NCBI GenBank assembly: GCA_040218535.1
Contig: JAVJRG010000012.1
Location: 1,567,910-1,631,909 of the forward strand
Direction: 5' to 3'
From: Lacipirellulaceae bacterium
GTDB taxonomy: Bacteria > Planctomycetota > Planctomycetia > Pirellulales > Lacipirellulaceae
Length of the DNA stretch: 64,000 bases
Part shown: piece after piece, positions 24,861 to 33,578 of the stretch
Position numbering within the stretch: position 1 is the first letter of the stretch
How the letters are laid out: the number at the start of each line of letters is the position of its first letter
Translations under genes and position numbers: made by a program
The notes under the pieces: model-generated
The model's database searches: none
Told to the model about the DNA's origin: nothing
Seen by the model: the letters and a program-made list of their open reading frames with translations, nothing else

Positions 24861-26135
24861 ATGAATCTAGAATCAAACCTGCTAGAGGGACGCGTCGAGA
24901 ACTCAGGAAGTGTCGCCACCAATAGTGGAAGTCTGAAGCCTTGGCATTTACTGCTCGTTGAAGGCGACGTTGTCGATGCAATGAAGACGAAACTTGCCCT
25001 GCACGAGCGTTTGCCCGTTGACTCGACACTTCACCACGTCACAGCATTTAGTTCTGCCCTGAGCCATCTAGAAGGCCACGCTGCAGATGCGATTCTCGTA
25101 GGATATTCCTTTGTAGAATCGCAAACCGATGCCCCCTTGCAGGAACTTATTCAGAATCCCAGTGGCGTTCCCGTTGTGATCCTCTCAGGCGAGAGTCACA
25201 CGGATGCGGTGATGCGAGCGGGACGTCTCGGAGCGAGGGACTTTCTCTCGAAAGATCGAGTTACTGGCGAAGCAATTGTTGGGGCACTTCGGCCGATTGT
25301 TCTTGGTAGTGAAGGTAAAGCGGAAGGCAACCCTGATGAAAGACGCATGGCGGCACGTCATGATTCAGTGGCTGCCGCGGTCGTGCTACCGATCGATGCT
25401 GCCGGCAAGCCAGGCAGCGAGATTCCTGCAAGCGTTGTGAACATCAGCCGGCTAGGTATTGGCGTCCTCGTTGAGCGCGACCCGCAAGACATTCCTGATC
25501 TCTGCGTCATCGGAGTGGAGGACCGTAGCGGCAGCTATCACTACGCTTCTGTTGAGTGGCGTAACCGACGGCTTGCCCTCCCAGCAGTGCACTTGGGAGG
25601 AAAGTTCCTCACCGGCGAAGACGATCCGCTAGATGCACGTCAACTCACGCCGCAGTTCGATGCGAAACGCTTGCGGTACTCGGCACCCATGGATGCTGAA
25701 GTCATACGTGAGTGGAGGTCTGTCGGCGTTCTTCGTTCGTCCGTTGTCGATCGGGTTAAGAGTTGTTCAAAGTGTTATTCACTTCTTAGTTATCGGGATG
25801 GTTGTCCCGACTGTGGTTCGTTCGATACGGAGCCTACTCCCCTCATCCACCACTTTGCGTGTGCTCACGTCGCTGCTGCAGAAGAGTTTGGTCTTGGCCA
25901 GATTGCTTGCCCAAAGTGCCGTTCCGGCAACCTAGTAGTCGGTGCTGATTACGAGTATCTCGCCGGACCGCGACGGTGCCGCGAGTGTTCGTGGAGCGAC
26001 TCGGAACTGGTACTCATTGCCGAATGCATGGGCTGTGGCAAGCGCAGTAATTCCCGCGAAACAGTAGAGAAGGACGTTGTGGCCTACTATGTTAATCGAC
26101 TGGATCCACTGGATTTCATCCCGGACACTCACTGA
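24861..26135 (+). CDS. Pseudo-receiver / PilZ-like / TackOD1-like signalling protein
   Basis: 424 residues from the ATG at 24861, right after the HlyD stop. Residues ~25-150 have a receiver fold (LLVEGDVVDAM, VVILSGES, FLSKDR), but the phospho-acceptor Asp is replaced by Gly in AILVGYSF, so it is probably not phosphorylated. Residues ~165-270 look like a PilZ-type barrel (starts RRMAARHDS, later SVVNISRLGIGVLV), the fold that can bind cyclic di-GMP. Residues ~290-420 contain CSKC, CPDCGS, HHFACAH, CPKC, CRECSW and CMGCG, matching the zinc-binding TackOD1 output domain as I remember it. It probably controls polysaccharide synthesis by the neighbouring glycosyltransferase, whose start it overlaps by 47 bp. 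Confidence 0.75.
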   Translation: MNLESNLLEGRVENSGSVATNSGSLKPWHLLLVEGDVVDAMKTKLALHERLPVDSTLHHVTAFSSALSHLEGHAADAILVGYSFVESQTDAPLQELIQNPSGVPVVILSGESHTDAVMRAGRLGARDFLSKDRVTGEAIVGALRPIVLGSEGKAEGNPDERRMAARHDSVAAAVVLPIDAAGKPGSEIPASVVNISRLGIGVLVERDPQDIPDLCVIGVEDRSGSYHYASVEWRNRRLALPAVHLGGKFLTGEDDPLDARQLTPQFDAKRLRYSAPMDAEVIREWRSVGVLRSSVVDRVKSCSKCYSLLSYRDGCPDCGSFDTEPTPLIHHFACAHVAAAEEFGLGQIACPKCRSGNLVVGADYEYLAGPRRCRECSWSDSELVLIAECMGCGKRSNSRETVEKDVVAYYVNRLDPLDFIPDTH

Positions 26136-27369
26136 GTTACTGTTCGTCACGTGGCCTCTGCTGTGCATCGATGGACTGCGCTATGGCCTTTCGACCGTGC
26201 TGATGTGTCTCATTGACGCGGTGCGCGACGGCTTGCGCTGGTTGAGCGGAGCTGCGGAGCCGGTGTGCGATTTTCGGCCAGAGATCTGTGTGGTGCTCGC
26301 TGGACTAAACGAAGCCGACACGATCGGAGAAACTCTTGCCTCGGTATGGGGTAGCTATTCTCCCATGGAGATTATTGTCGTCGACGATGGTTCGACTGAC
26401 GGCATGGCTGATGTAGCACAAAAGTTTGCTGAGAGTCACAGAGGGGTTCTTGTTATTCGCAAGCAGACCAGGGGGGGGAAGTCCTCGGCACTGAACTGTG
26501 CCCTGCCCTTCGCGAAAGCTCCAATCATCGTTTGCGTCGATACGGACTCGCACCTCGAGCCGGGGGCTATCGCACGTATTGTTCAGCCTTTCCGCGACTC
26601 TCAAGTTGGGGCCGTCTCGGGTGCGGTCGTGGCACGCAACGCGAATACTAGCTTGCTCACGCGATTACAGTCCGCGGAATATCTTCGCTCGGTTTTTATT
26701 GGTCGGCTACTCAGTTCACGATTGGGAATGCTGAGCATTGTGTCTGGTGCCTTCGGAGCCTATCGTCGGACAGCTTTGGAGCGCACCGGGGGCTGGGATG
26801 TCGGTCCGGGTGAAGACGGTGACTTGGTGCTTAGACTTCGTAAGAGTGGGTGGAAGGTAAAGCATGCACCCTACGCACAATGTTTGACAAACCTCCCGAC
26901 CGCTTGGCGAACCCTATTCAAGCAGCGTCGCCGTTGGGAATGGGCAGCCGTGACATTCGAGTGCAGAAAACACATTGATTTGGCCAACATTAGAAGCCCG
27001 GGGTTTCGTCCGTCCAATTTGGCCATCTTGGCGGAGACTTGGTTCTTTCGCATCTTTCTCACCTATACAGCGGCAGCGACGACCCTGGTCATGATGGTAG
27101 TTAACCCACAGATGCTGTGTTACGTGTTGCTCACGAACTACGTGGTGTACGTTATCTTGGAAATCGCCCAATGGTTGGTCGTGATGTACTACTCACCGAA
27201 GCCCGAACGCGACTTCTGGTCCGTGCTCTGCGCGCCGCTACAGCCTGTCTATTTCTTGTTTCTCAAAGCGGCTTCCCTCGTCGCTTACACAGAAGAATTC
27301 CTCTGGCGTCGCTCCTATCGCGACACGTTCGTTCCAACTCATGTGAGTCAGAAGACTTGGCAATGGTGA
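26089..27369 (+). CDS. Membrane family-2 glycosyltransferase (polysaccharide synthase type)
   Basis: 426 residues from the ATG at 26089 (a TTG four codons upstream is possible). One or two membrane helices at residues ~10-45, then the GT-A domain with DDGSTDG (near 100), DTD (151) and GEDGDL (near 243), and the processive motif QRRRW (near 278). Three or four membrane segments follow (~315-400). This is the layout of cellulose/hyaluronan/poly-GlcNAc synthases. The HlyD-like gene and the TackOD1-like gene in front suggest a regulated, exported polysaccharide; the sugar is not predictable. Confidence 0.88.
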   Translation: MLIDWIHWISSRTLTELLFVTWPLLCIDGLRYGLSTVLMCLIDAVRDGLRWLSGAAEPVCDFRPEICVVLAGLNEADTIGETLASVWGSYSPMEIIVVDDGSTDGMADVAQKFAESHRGVLVIRKQTRGGKSSALNCALPFAKAPIIVCVDTDSHLEPGAIARIVQPFRDSQVGAVSGAVVARNANTSLLTRLQSAEYLRSVFIGRLLSSRLGMLSIVSGAFGAYRRTALERTGGWDVGPGEDGDLVLRLRKSGWKVKHAPYAQCLTNLPTAWRTLFKQRRRWEWAAVTFECRKHIDLANIRSPGFRPSNLAILAETWFFRIFLTYTAAATTLVMMVVNPQMLCYVLLTNYVVYVILEIAQWLVVMYYSPKPERDFWSVLCAPLQPVYFLFLKAASLVAYTEEFLWRRSYRDTFVPTHVSQKTWQW

Positions 27370-27691
27370 GTGACGCGCCTTTTTGATCCCTCGATGGATT
27401 GTCGCAAGCCAACCCTTAAGATCGTTATCTGTGGTTACACTAGTCGTGGCAAGTCACTCGACCGGAATCTTGAGCAGATCGTTGGTGGATCATCGATGAT
27501 ATTCCTGCTTGGGCGAGCTGAGCTTTGAGTTTCCCATACTCGGTCTGCAGTCAAAGGTACTGAATACGAAGGGTATCTGCGTTTTTCTTGGGAAGTGCAC
27601 TCCCTTGGTTGGCGGCGTGCCATTCTGTATCGTAGGGTTCCCTATAGCGTGTCTCTCACGCAGATAACTAGCCCGAAGCAGCCTTGTCACT
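27370..27691. other. 322-bp gap between two glycosyltransferase genes
   Basis: No gene seen. It holds a perfect 12-bp palindrome ATCATCGATGAT at 27489-27500. No clear promoter or terminator was identified by eye. Confidence 0.5.
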
Positions 27692-28915
27692 ATGCGGATT
27701 ACTCTTCTCAATCAGTACTATACTCCCGATCTCGCTCCGACGGCTCACCTGTCAGCTTCTTTGGCAGAGCATCGCGCTGCTTTGGGCGACGAAGTCCGTG
27801 TTCTGACTAGTCGTGGCGGGTATGTCGATGCGTCGGATGTGGCGGCTTCAGAGTCTTCGGGCAATCTGAAAGTCTCCAGGCTTTGGACTCCTCGCTTTGG
27901 AAAAAAGTATGCCTTGCTGCGGATCATGGATTACGCGGCGTTCTACCTCCAGACGCTGCTGCGAATGATCTTCATGAAGCGGCAGGATGTGATCATTACG
28001 CTCACGACGCCCCCGTTGATTGGGCTGACGGCGGTCGCTCATCGAATCCTCCATCCGAGCACGAAGATCATTCTTTGGAACATGGACTGTTATCCCGATG
28101 TGCTTGAGCAAGTCGACATGGTGAAATCGGGCGGCATCGCAAGTCGCTTGTTGCGTTTCCTCGTGCGGCTTCAGTTTCGTTGGGTTGATCATTTGGTTAC
28201 CCTCGACGAAGCAATGAGCGATCTGCTGCTTCGGCAATACGAACCTTCAAAGCGTAAGCTACCGACGACCGTTATTCCCAATTGGGAACGCAGCAGCCTG
28301 TTTCCCAAGGACGAACAGTATTCCCCTTGGACGCCGAATGACTCGGAAGCGTTTCGCGATAAATTCGTCGTTCTCTATTTGGGTAATACCGGGTATGGGC
28401 ATGAGTTTGAAACCGTAGTGCAAGCGGCGGAACAATTACGTGGGGATGCTCTCGTCTTCCTGTTTGTTGGTGGAGGCAAGCGGTGGCAGATGCTGGAGGA
28501 AGCCAAACGAGAGAAGAACCTCGACAATTTCATTCTGCATGGTTACGTTCCTAAAGAGGAAACTCCTCAGGTGATGAATTCGTCGGATTGTGCGTTGATT
28601 ACGCTCTCCGATTCCAGTTTGGGGATTATGAGTCCCAGCAAGATGCACTCAAATCTAGCCTGCGGACTTCCCATTCTTTATTTGGGGCCGCAAGGTAGCA
28701 ATGTGGATGAAGCCATTGAAACCTTTGATTGCGGCGAAAGCGTGCGGCATGGCGAGGTCGATCAAGTGGTTGCTTTTTTGCGTCGTTGCGTTTCTGATGA
28801 CGAGTATCGGATGCAGCTCAAGTCTAATGCTCGAAAAGCTTTCGATAGTCGATACTGCGATGACAAGACCCTGCCAATGTTCGATGCGATCATTGAAGAA
28901 TTGGTCCAGCAGTAG
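27692..28915 (+). CDS. Family-4 glycosyltransferase (WbuB/capsule type)
   Basis: 407 residues with a GT-B fold. N-terminal MRITLLNQYYTPDLAP is the usual start of WbuB-like GT4 enzymes; the C-terminal nucleotide-sugar region has VVLYLGNTGYGHEFET (near 222), FVGGGKRW, and SPSKMHSNLACGLP (near 310), the E/S-PxK variant of the GT4 donor site. A hydrophobic stretch near 85-130 may attach it to the membrane. It should add a sugar to a lipid-linked or surface polysaccharide precursor. Same strand as the preceding cluster but 322 bp away. Confidence 0.85.
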   Translation: MRITLLNQYYTPDLAPTAHLSASLAEHRAALGDEVRVLTSRGGYVDASDVAASESSGNLKVSRLWTPRFGKKYALLRIMDYAAFYLQTLLRMIFMKRQDVIITLTTPPLIGLTAVAHRILHPSTKIILWNMDCYPDVLEQVDMVKSGGIASRLLRFLVRLQFRWVDHLVTLDEAMSDLLLRQYEPSKRKLPTTVIPNWERSSLFPKDEQYSPWTPNDSEAFRDKFVVLYLGNTGYGHEFETVVQAAEQLRGDALVFLFVGGGKRWQMLEEAKREKNLDNFILHGYVPKEETPQVMNSSDCALITLSDSSLGIMSPSKMHSNLACGLPILYLGPQGSNVDEAIETFDCGESVRHGEVDQVVAFLRRCVSDDEYRMQLKSNARKAFDSRYCDDKTLPMFDAIIEELVQQ

Positions 28916-28952
28916 TCCGTTGCGTTAAGTTTTCTCCCCGAGGTCGATTTTC

Positions 28953-29597
28953 ATGTGCGCTAAAAGATTTTCACTTGCGTCACTCTTGGTTCTGTTCTGT
29001 TGCGATTCGATCAGTTACGCCGCTGAGGCAACGGCGACGAAGGAAGCTAAGACCAAGAAGCCTGTTGTGCTCAAGGTGGGTGACGCGGCTCCGAAGTTTG
29101 CAGGCGTGACAGATCGGGGGAAGAAGTGGAAGTCTGAGGACCATGTTGGTAAGAAAATCTTAGTCGTCTATTTCTATCCGGCTGATATGACGGGCGGATG
29201 TACGAAACAGGCTTGTAGTTATCGCGATCTCATCAAAACGATGGTGCAGGAGGGAAGTCAGGATGAGCTTCCTATCGAAGTCATCGGAGTCAGTGGTGAT
29301 TCGGTCGAGAATCACAAGCACTTTCGCGAGGAATACAAGCTGAATTTCACGTTACTGGCCGATCCCAAGGGCGAGATCGCCAAGGCTTTCGGGGTAAGAA
29401 TGGGTAAGGGAGGAACCGTCAACTGGCAACTCGACGGCATGCCCATCGAGCTCGTCCGCGGCGTTACTACGGGCCGTTGGACGTTTGTTATCGGGCCAGA
29501 TAAAAGAATCGCTTACAAAAACGAGAAAGTGAAACCGGCAAAGGACGCTGCCCAAGTGATGAAGGTTGTCGCAGGGTTGAAATCGAAGAAGTCGTGA
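28953..29597 (+). CDS. Exported peroxiredoxin (AhpC/TSA, BCP-like)
   Basis: 214 residues. A signal peptide (MCAKRFSLASLLVLFCCD..., cleavage near SYA-AE, about residue 24) puts it outside the cytoplasm. The thioredoxin-fold peroxiredoxin core has VYFYPADMTGGCTKQACSYR: the peroxidatic Cys in GGCT and a resolving Cys five residues later, the BCP/PrxQ spacing. It should reduce peroxides with thioredoxin-like donors. It follows the GT4 gene by 37 bp and may be cotranscribed. A large imperfect hairpin follows at 29615-29700. Confidence 0.88.
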   Translation: MCAKRFSLASLLVLFCCDSISYAAEATATKEAKTKKPVVLKVGDAAPKFAGVTDRGKKWKSEDHVGKKILVVYFYPADMTGGCTKQACSYRDLIKTMVQEGSQDELPIEVIGVSGDSVENHKHFREEYKLNFTLLADPKGEIAKAFGVRMGKGGTVNWQLDGMPIELVRGVTTGRWTFVIGPDKRIAYKNEKVKPAKDAAQVMKVVAGLKSKKS

Positions 29598-29614
29598 AAA
29601 GTAAAAGTATTGAA

Positions 29615-29700
29615 CCACAGAGAGCACGGAGGACACGGAGTTTTGAGCTAGGTTGATCGTGTCTCAGCACCTCCCTCCGTGAACTCCGTGCTCTCTGTGG
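29615..29700. terminator. Large hairpin between convergent genes, possible bidirectional terminator
   Basis: 26-bp arms (29615-29640 and 29675-29700) pair with two mismatches; the arms are built from CACGGAG/CACAGAG words. A short A/T run flanks the right arm (TAAAAACT). It lies 17 bp after the peroxiredoxin stop and 6 bp after the end of the convergent gene. It is also a dispersed-repeat type of sequence. Confidence 0.55.
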
Positions 29701-29706
29701 TAAAAA

Positions 29707-30654
29707 CTAGAAGTCATCCGCTTTGACATACGCCTCTACCAGAGCCTTTTCCCCCTCGGCACCCGGTTTTGAATTACCGTGTTCCATGCCCATCACGCCT
29801 TCAAAACCTTTCTTGTGAATGTGGCGGAAGACGTTGCGGTAGTTGATTTCGCCGGTGCCAGGTTCTTTCCGGCCCGGGTTGTCGCCGCATTGGAAGTAGC
29901 CGATCTCGCTCCAGGCCATGTCAATGTTGGGGATGAGGTTCCCTTCTTGAATCTGCTGGTGGTAAATGTCGAAGAGGATCTTGCATGAAGGGCTGTCGAC
30001 CGCACGGCAGATTTCGTAGGCCTGGGGAATCTTGTTCAGGAACAAGCCCGGATGATTCGCCCACCAGTTTAAGGGCTCGAGGACCATCACCAGATTGTGC
30101 GGCTCGAGGATCTCGCAGCATTGCCTGAGGAGGTCAACGCAGTGGGCCGTTTGGTAGCCCGGCTCAAGGCGGATGTTCACCTTGTCCGTGACGACGGTCA
30201 TCCACTTGGCGTTCACCCGCTTGGCGACTTCGATGCTGTCGCGAATGTCTTTCAGGACTTTCTCCCGCTCACCCTTGTTCGTGCCCGTGAACGAAACGGC
30301 GTTGAAGTCGCCATGGGCGACGAACACGCCCATCGTCATACCGTTGTCCTGCATGATCTTGGCGGCCTGCTCTTGCACCTCGACCGATCGCTTCTTCATG
30401 CCGTTGTCTTCCCAGGCGGTGAAACCCAAGTCGGCTGCGTAACGAAGCTGGGCGAGGTAATCGTCGCCCGCTGAGTGCTTGAATTGCCCCGGATGGGGAG
30501 CGTACTTTAGATTGAAATTGTTCTTCATGGTGGCTTCAGAACCTGCAGCTTTCGCTGAGGGCTGCTGGGCTTGCAATTGAGAAGTCGTTAGAGAGGCCAA
30601 ACCAACACTCGCGGCGGCCAGGCCTGTCGATTTTAAGAGTTCGCGTCGATGCAT
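29707..30654 (-). CDS. Exported hydroxypyruvate isomerase-like TIM-barrel protein
   Basis: 315 residues. A twin-arginine type signal (HRRELLKSTGLAAASVGLAS) covers residues ~2-30, so the protein is probably exported folded. The rest is an AP-endonuclease-2/sugar-isomerase TIM barrel: metal-ligand-type motifs VLEPLNWW (near 190), ILFDIYHQQI (near 225), FQCGDNPGRKEPG (near 250) and MGMEHGNS (near 290), which match hydroxypyruvate isomerase (Hyi) and its relatives. The natural substrate of planctomycete exported versions is not known. The start codon is preceded, six bases away, by a 31-nt repeat that also precedes pheT. Confidence 0.85.
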   Translation of the reverse strand: MHRRELLKSTGLAAASVGLASLTTSQLQAQQPSAKAAGSEATMKNNFNLKYAPHPGQFKHSAGDDYLAQLRYAADLGFTAWEDNGMKKRSVEVQEQAAKIMQDNGMTMGVFVAHGDFNAVSFTGTNKGEREKVLKDIRDSIEVAKRVNAKWMTVVTDKVNIRLEPGYQTAHCVDLLRQCCEILEPHNLVMVLEPLNWWANHPGLFLNKIPQAYEICRAVDSPSCKILFDIYHQQIQEGNLIPNIDMAWSEIGYFQCGDNPGRKEPGTGEINYRNVFRHIHKKGFEGVMGMEHGNSKPGAEGEKALVEAYVKADDF

Positions 30655-30660
30655 GGGAAG

Positions 30661-30691
30661 AGTTTTCAGTTGTCAGTGTTCAGTTTTCAGT
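30661..30691 (-). repeat. 31-nt ACTGAAA-type leader repeat, copy 1
   Basis: On the minus strand, 31 nt identical to 49109-49139, ending 6 nt before the ATG of the isomerase-like gene. No Shine-Dalgarno is visible in this leader. Confidence 0.8.
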
Positions 30692-31001
30692 AAGCGTCTT
30701 CAAGCCGGAAGCGTAATTCTCACGGTTCCCTCTCCTGCTTGCGGGAGAGGGCTAGTGTGAGGGTTTTGCACTTTTGCACCAGATCACGATTCTAACGTGC
30801 AAAAGTCTGCCCCGGTGTCTTTGGGGTATCGGGCGGTAAGGATGCAGCAGTCAGGGGTTACGGCATTTTGAGCAAATCGGCCGTCCCGACTTTTGCTTTG
30901 CAGAAGTCGTCCCGGTGTGCAAAAGTCGCAATGTTTCTCGCTCAAACGATTCACCACAGACCATGTGCGGGCCTCAGCTTACCTTAGCGGCTGGCCTGAT
31001 T
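30692..31001. other. Gap with several short inverted repeats
   Basis: CCCTCTCC (30728-30735) pairs with GGAGAGGG (30744-30751), a hairpin word widespread in bacterial genomes. CTTTTGCAC (30771-30779) pairs with GTGCAAAAG (30797-30805), and the word GTGCAAAAGTC recurs at 30917. GACTTTTGC and GCAGAAGTC near 30880-30910 form another hairpin. No gene seen. One of these may terminate the PEP-CTERM array transcript. Confidence 0.5.
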
Positions 31002-31622
31002 TCAACAAGAATCTCGTGAGAGCAGCGAAGTCCGACGGCGGTTTATCAGCAGGCTTGTAAGGCCTAAGCCGAGAACCAGTAACGCACTCGGCTCGGGCAC
31101 GATCGAAAATGCAAAGGGAAACGCTTCAGGACCGGTCGGCCCGGCAACCGTGACAACCCCTTCGAAGACAAATGGCGAAGCACTCGTCCGCCGTGCGAAC
31201 TGAAAATTCGTTTGGGGGCCATCATCGGTTGTGTCCATCCATAGTCGGGTCGCACAGGAATCAAACGGACACGTGTCGCGAAAAGTGGTTCCTGGTGTCG
31301 TAATCCACGAGTCAGCAGCCAGAGCCGGAAAGACTTCCAGGAATAGTGGGTTCGGCGGAGCAGTGTCAGATCCAGCTGCGTTATTGTAGATGAACTGAGA
31401 CCCGACAAGTGAGGTAGAACCTGATGCAAGCGAAACGATGTCGGCGTCTGAGGACAAGAAAAAGTCATAGACACGACTCTTCGGTGAAGGTCCTCCCTCA
31501 TCGGCGACTTCCTCTGAGGTGACGGGGCGGACCGTTGGGCCAGCGAACGTCACCTCAGCAGCATGCAGGCCGTTGGCTAGGCTTATCGCTAAGCATGTTG
31601 CCATGATGAGGTGTCTGAGCAT
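31002..31622 (-). CDS. PEP-CTERM protein, tandem family member 1 (array end)
   Basis: 206 residues. Signal peptide 1-21 (cleavage near LHA-AE). The sorting tail is PEPSALLVLGLGL then INRRR. This is one of eight paralogues sharing a ~170-residue core of unknown function: an E(V/L)xD..GP...VYDFFLSSDADI block, (Y/N)NxxGS(D/N)T(A/M)PPNP, DSWITTPG, a W/FD-T-DDGPQxNFxFAR block, and GVVxVAGxxGPExFPF before the tail. PEP-CTERM proteins are cut by an exosortase and end up in the outer layers or extracellular matrix. This member diverges most: the core GDDNxSWFD is replaced by a two-Cys insert (CPFDSC). Last gene of a six-gene array with 24-32 bp spacing. Confidence 0.85.
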   Translation of the reverse strand: MLRHLIMATCLAISLANGLHAAEVTFAGPTVRPVTSEEVADEGGPSPKSRVYDFFLSSDADIVSLASGSTSLVGSQFIYNNAAGSDTAPPNPLFLEVFPALAADSWITTPGTTFRDTCPFDSCATRLWMDTTDDGPQTNFQFARRTSASPFVFEGVVTVAGPTGPEAFPFAFSIVPEPSALLVLGLGLTSLLINRRRTSLLSRDSC

Positions 31623-31646
31623 CTTTGCTACCTGTGGCCAGGGTCT

Positions 31647-32258
31647 CTACCTAGAAGTGACTCCGTCACGACGACGAACACCCAGCATGCCGATCACGCC
31701 GAACGCTCCCAGAATCAGGCTGGTGGGTTCCGGTCCGAAGTGAAATCCAAAAGGAATCTCTTCAGGCCCATTCGGACCGGCTACGCGGAAAACGCCTACG
31801 AAAGCTCCGCCCAGCCCGCCGCCGATGGTGAGTCGGGCGAAATGAAAATCGTTCTGCGGCCCGTCATCCGTGACGTCGAACCACGAGACATTGTCGTCAC
31901 CTAATCTTCCACTTGTGATTGCCGTAGAACCGGGAGTTGTGATCCACGAATCGATCTCCAGCAGTTTGAAGACTGGAAAGAATACAGGATTCGGCGGAGC
32001 GATATCTGACCCGAGGGGAGGGGCAACATTGAATATCCCGTAGCTGAGTACACGAGCGTCGTCGATACGCAGGATATCGGCGTCGGACGTGAGATAAAAA
32101 TCCCTTACCAGGTAGTGATCTGGCGGCCCATCGGGAGAAGCCACCTCTTCGGGCGTCACACGTCGGACTCGCTCTGAACGATACGTAACCGTTGCGGCAT
32201 CAAGGCGCGGCGTGAGTAGGCACACAACGGCAATTAGCATTGGAAAGGGTTTTAGCAT
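31647..32258 (-). CDS. PEP-CTERM protein, tandem family member 2
   Basis: 203 residues; signal peptide ends near LDA-AT (residue ~22). The core carries SDADILRID, SDIAPPNP, DSWITTPG, GDDNVSWFDVTDDGPQ and FARLT; the tail is PEPTSLILGAFGVIG ending VRRRDG. Compared with its neighbours it has ARVLSYGIFNV in place of the VF(I/V)E...LYNN segment. 24 bp from member 1 and 27 bp from member 3, consistent with one transcript. Confidence 0.88.
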   Translation of the reverse strand: MLKPFPMLIAVVCLLTPRLDAATVTYRSERVRRVTPEEVASPDGPPDHYLVRDFYLTSDADILRIDDARVLSYGIFNVAPPLGSDIAPPNPVFFPVFKLLEIDSWITTPGSTAITSGRLGDDNVSWFDVTDDGPQNDFHFARLTIGGGLGGAFVGVFRVAGPNGPEEIPFGFHFGPEPTSLILGAFGVIGMLGVRRRDGVTSR

Positions 32259-32285
32259 CGTCGTCGATCTTTCGAACGGGGGAGG

Positions 32286-32909
32286 TTAGTTGCCAATTCC
32301 ACGGCAACGGTTTCCGGCAAAACTTAATAGTCCGATTGCGAACAGTGCCAAACTAGTCGGCTCGGGAAACGGCATGATGGGAGGGCTGAAGATGATGTTG
32401 AAGGGGAAGCTCTCGGGGCCGTTTGCGCCAGCCACGCTGACGACTCCGCGGAAGGCTCCGACTCCGTCGGCGGTGAGGCGGGCGAAATGGAAGTTTTGCT
32501 GCGGGCCGTCGTCGGAGGTATCGAACCACGAAGCGTTGTCGTCCCCCAAGCTGCCTCCGGCGGTTGCCGTGACGCTGCCGGGCGTTGTGATCCAAGAGTC
32601 GGCGCCGAGGGCTGGGAAAACCGCGACAAAGGTTGGATTGGGCGGAGCGGTGTTCGAGCCAAGGGGACTGTTGTAGAGCTGGCCGCTCCCACTGAAAAGC
32701 TCGACGAACACGTTCCCGACCCGCAGAATGTCAGCATCCGAGGAGAGGAAGAAGTCGTAAACGTAGCTGTCAGGTAACGGCCCGTCGCCTTCAAGTTCTT
32801 CAGCCGTAATCTGTCGAGCATTGCCAAAGTGAAAGTTCACCTGGGCAGCCTTCACGTGAGTCGTGAGAACCAATACCAACGTAGCAACGAGCAGGGCGGG
32901 TTTTCGCAT
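32286..32909 (-). CDS. PEP-CTERM protein, tandem family member 3
   Basis: 207 residues from the ATG at 32907-32909 (MRKPALLVATLV); the open frame extends further upstream but overlaps member 4, and the signal peptide (cleavage near VKA-AQ) fixes this start. Core motifs SDADILRVGNVFVE, SNTAPPNP, DSWITTPG, GDDNASWFDTSDDGPQ, and tail PEPTSLALFAIGLL. The tail ends NRCRGIGN, so its basic cluster is weaker (RCR instead of RRR). Confidence 0.87.
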   Translation of the reverse strand: MRKPALLVATLVLVLTTHVKAAQVNFHFGNARQITAEELEGDGPLPDSYVYDFFLSSDADILRVGNVFVELFSGSGQLYNSPLGSNTAPPNPTFVAVFPALGADSWITTPGSVTATAGGSLGDDNASWFDTSDDGPQQNFHFARLTADGVGAFRGVVSVAGANGPESFPFNIIFSPPIMPFPEPTSLALFAIGLLSFAGNRCRGIGN

Positions 32910-32941
32910 GATGAACGCTTCGAATCCTTTCGTGGAAGCTA

Positions 32942-33553
32942 TTAGCGGGGTGTTTCGTGGCGGCGACGGACACCCAGGGTTGCGAGCATCCCGAGACCGA
33001 GCAAGGCCATGCTGGTCGGCTCGGGGCAAAAAACAATGATCGAAAACGGAACGATCTCTGGACCGTTTGCTGCAGATACGCTGACAACTCCACGAAAAAC
33101 AAACGTTGGGCAAGGGCCTGCGACGGTGAGCCGTGCGAAATGAAAATTTTGCTGCGGTCCGTCATCGGTTACGTCGAACCACGAGACATTGGGCTCGCCC
33201 AAGTCACCACCGGCCGTTGCCGTGACAAGGCCTGGTGTGGTGATCCAGGAGTCAGCTGCTAAGGAAGGAAATACCGTAATGAAAGCTGGATTTGGCGGTG
33301 CCGTATTCGAACCTATGGAGTTGTTGTAGAGCCCTGAACCTTCAATGAAGACATCACCAATTCGCAGGATGTCAGCATTAGTAGTCAGAAAGAAGTCGTG
33401 GACAAGATGGCCATCTGGTGGGCCGTTGGTATCAGCGACCTCTTCTGGAGTGACCTGCCGCGATTGAAGTGAGAAAGAAACCTCGGCAGCGTTTGCATGT
33501 GTGTTGAAAACACAGATAAACGTGGCAGCTAGTAGGGATTGTCTACTCATCAT
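32942..33553 (-). CDS. PEP-CTERM protein, tandem family member 4
   Basis: 203 residues; signal peptide ends near ANA-AE. Has TNADILRIGDVFIE, SNTAPPNP, DSWITTPG, GEPNVSWFDVTDDGPQ and FARLT, and a Cys-containing loop GPCPTF before the VFRGVVSV strand; a second Cys directly precedes the tail (VFCPEPTS). The tail ends VRRRHETPR. A disulfide between the two Cys is possible. Confidence 0.88.
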   Translation of the reverse strand: MMSRQSLLAATFICVFNTHANAAEVSFSLQSRQVTPEEVADTNGPPDGHLVHDFFLTTNADILRIGDVFIEGSGLYNNSIGSNTAPPNPAFITVFPSLAADSWITTPGLVTATAGGDLGEPNVSWFDVTDDGPQQNFHFARLTVAGPCPTFVFRGVVSVSAANGPEIVPFSIIVFCPEPTSMALLGLGMLATLGVRRRHETPR

Positions 33554-33578
33554 GATCCGTTGGTTCTATGAGAGAAAG

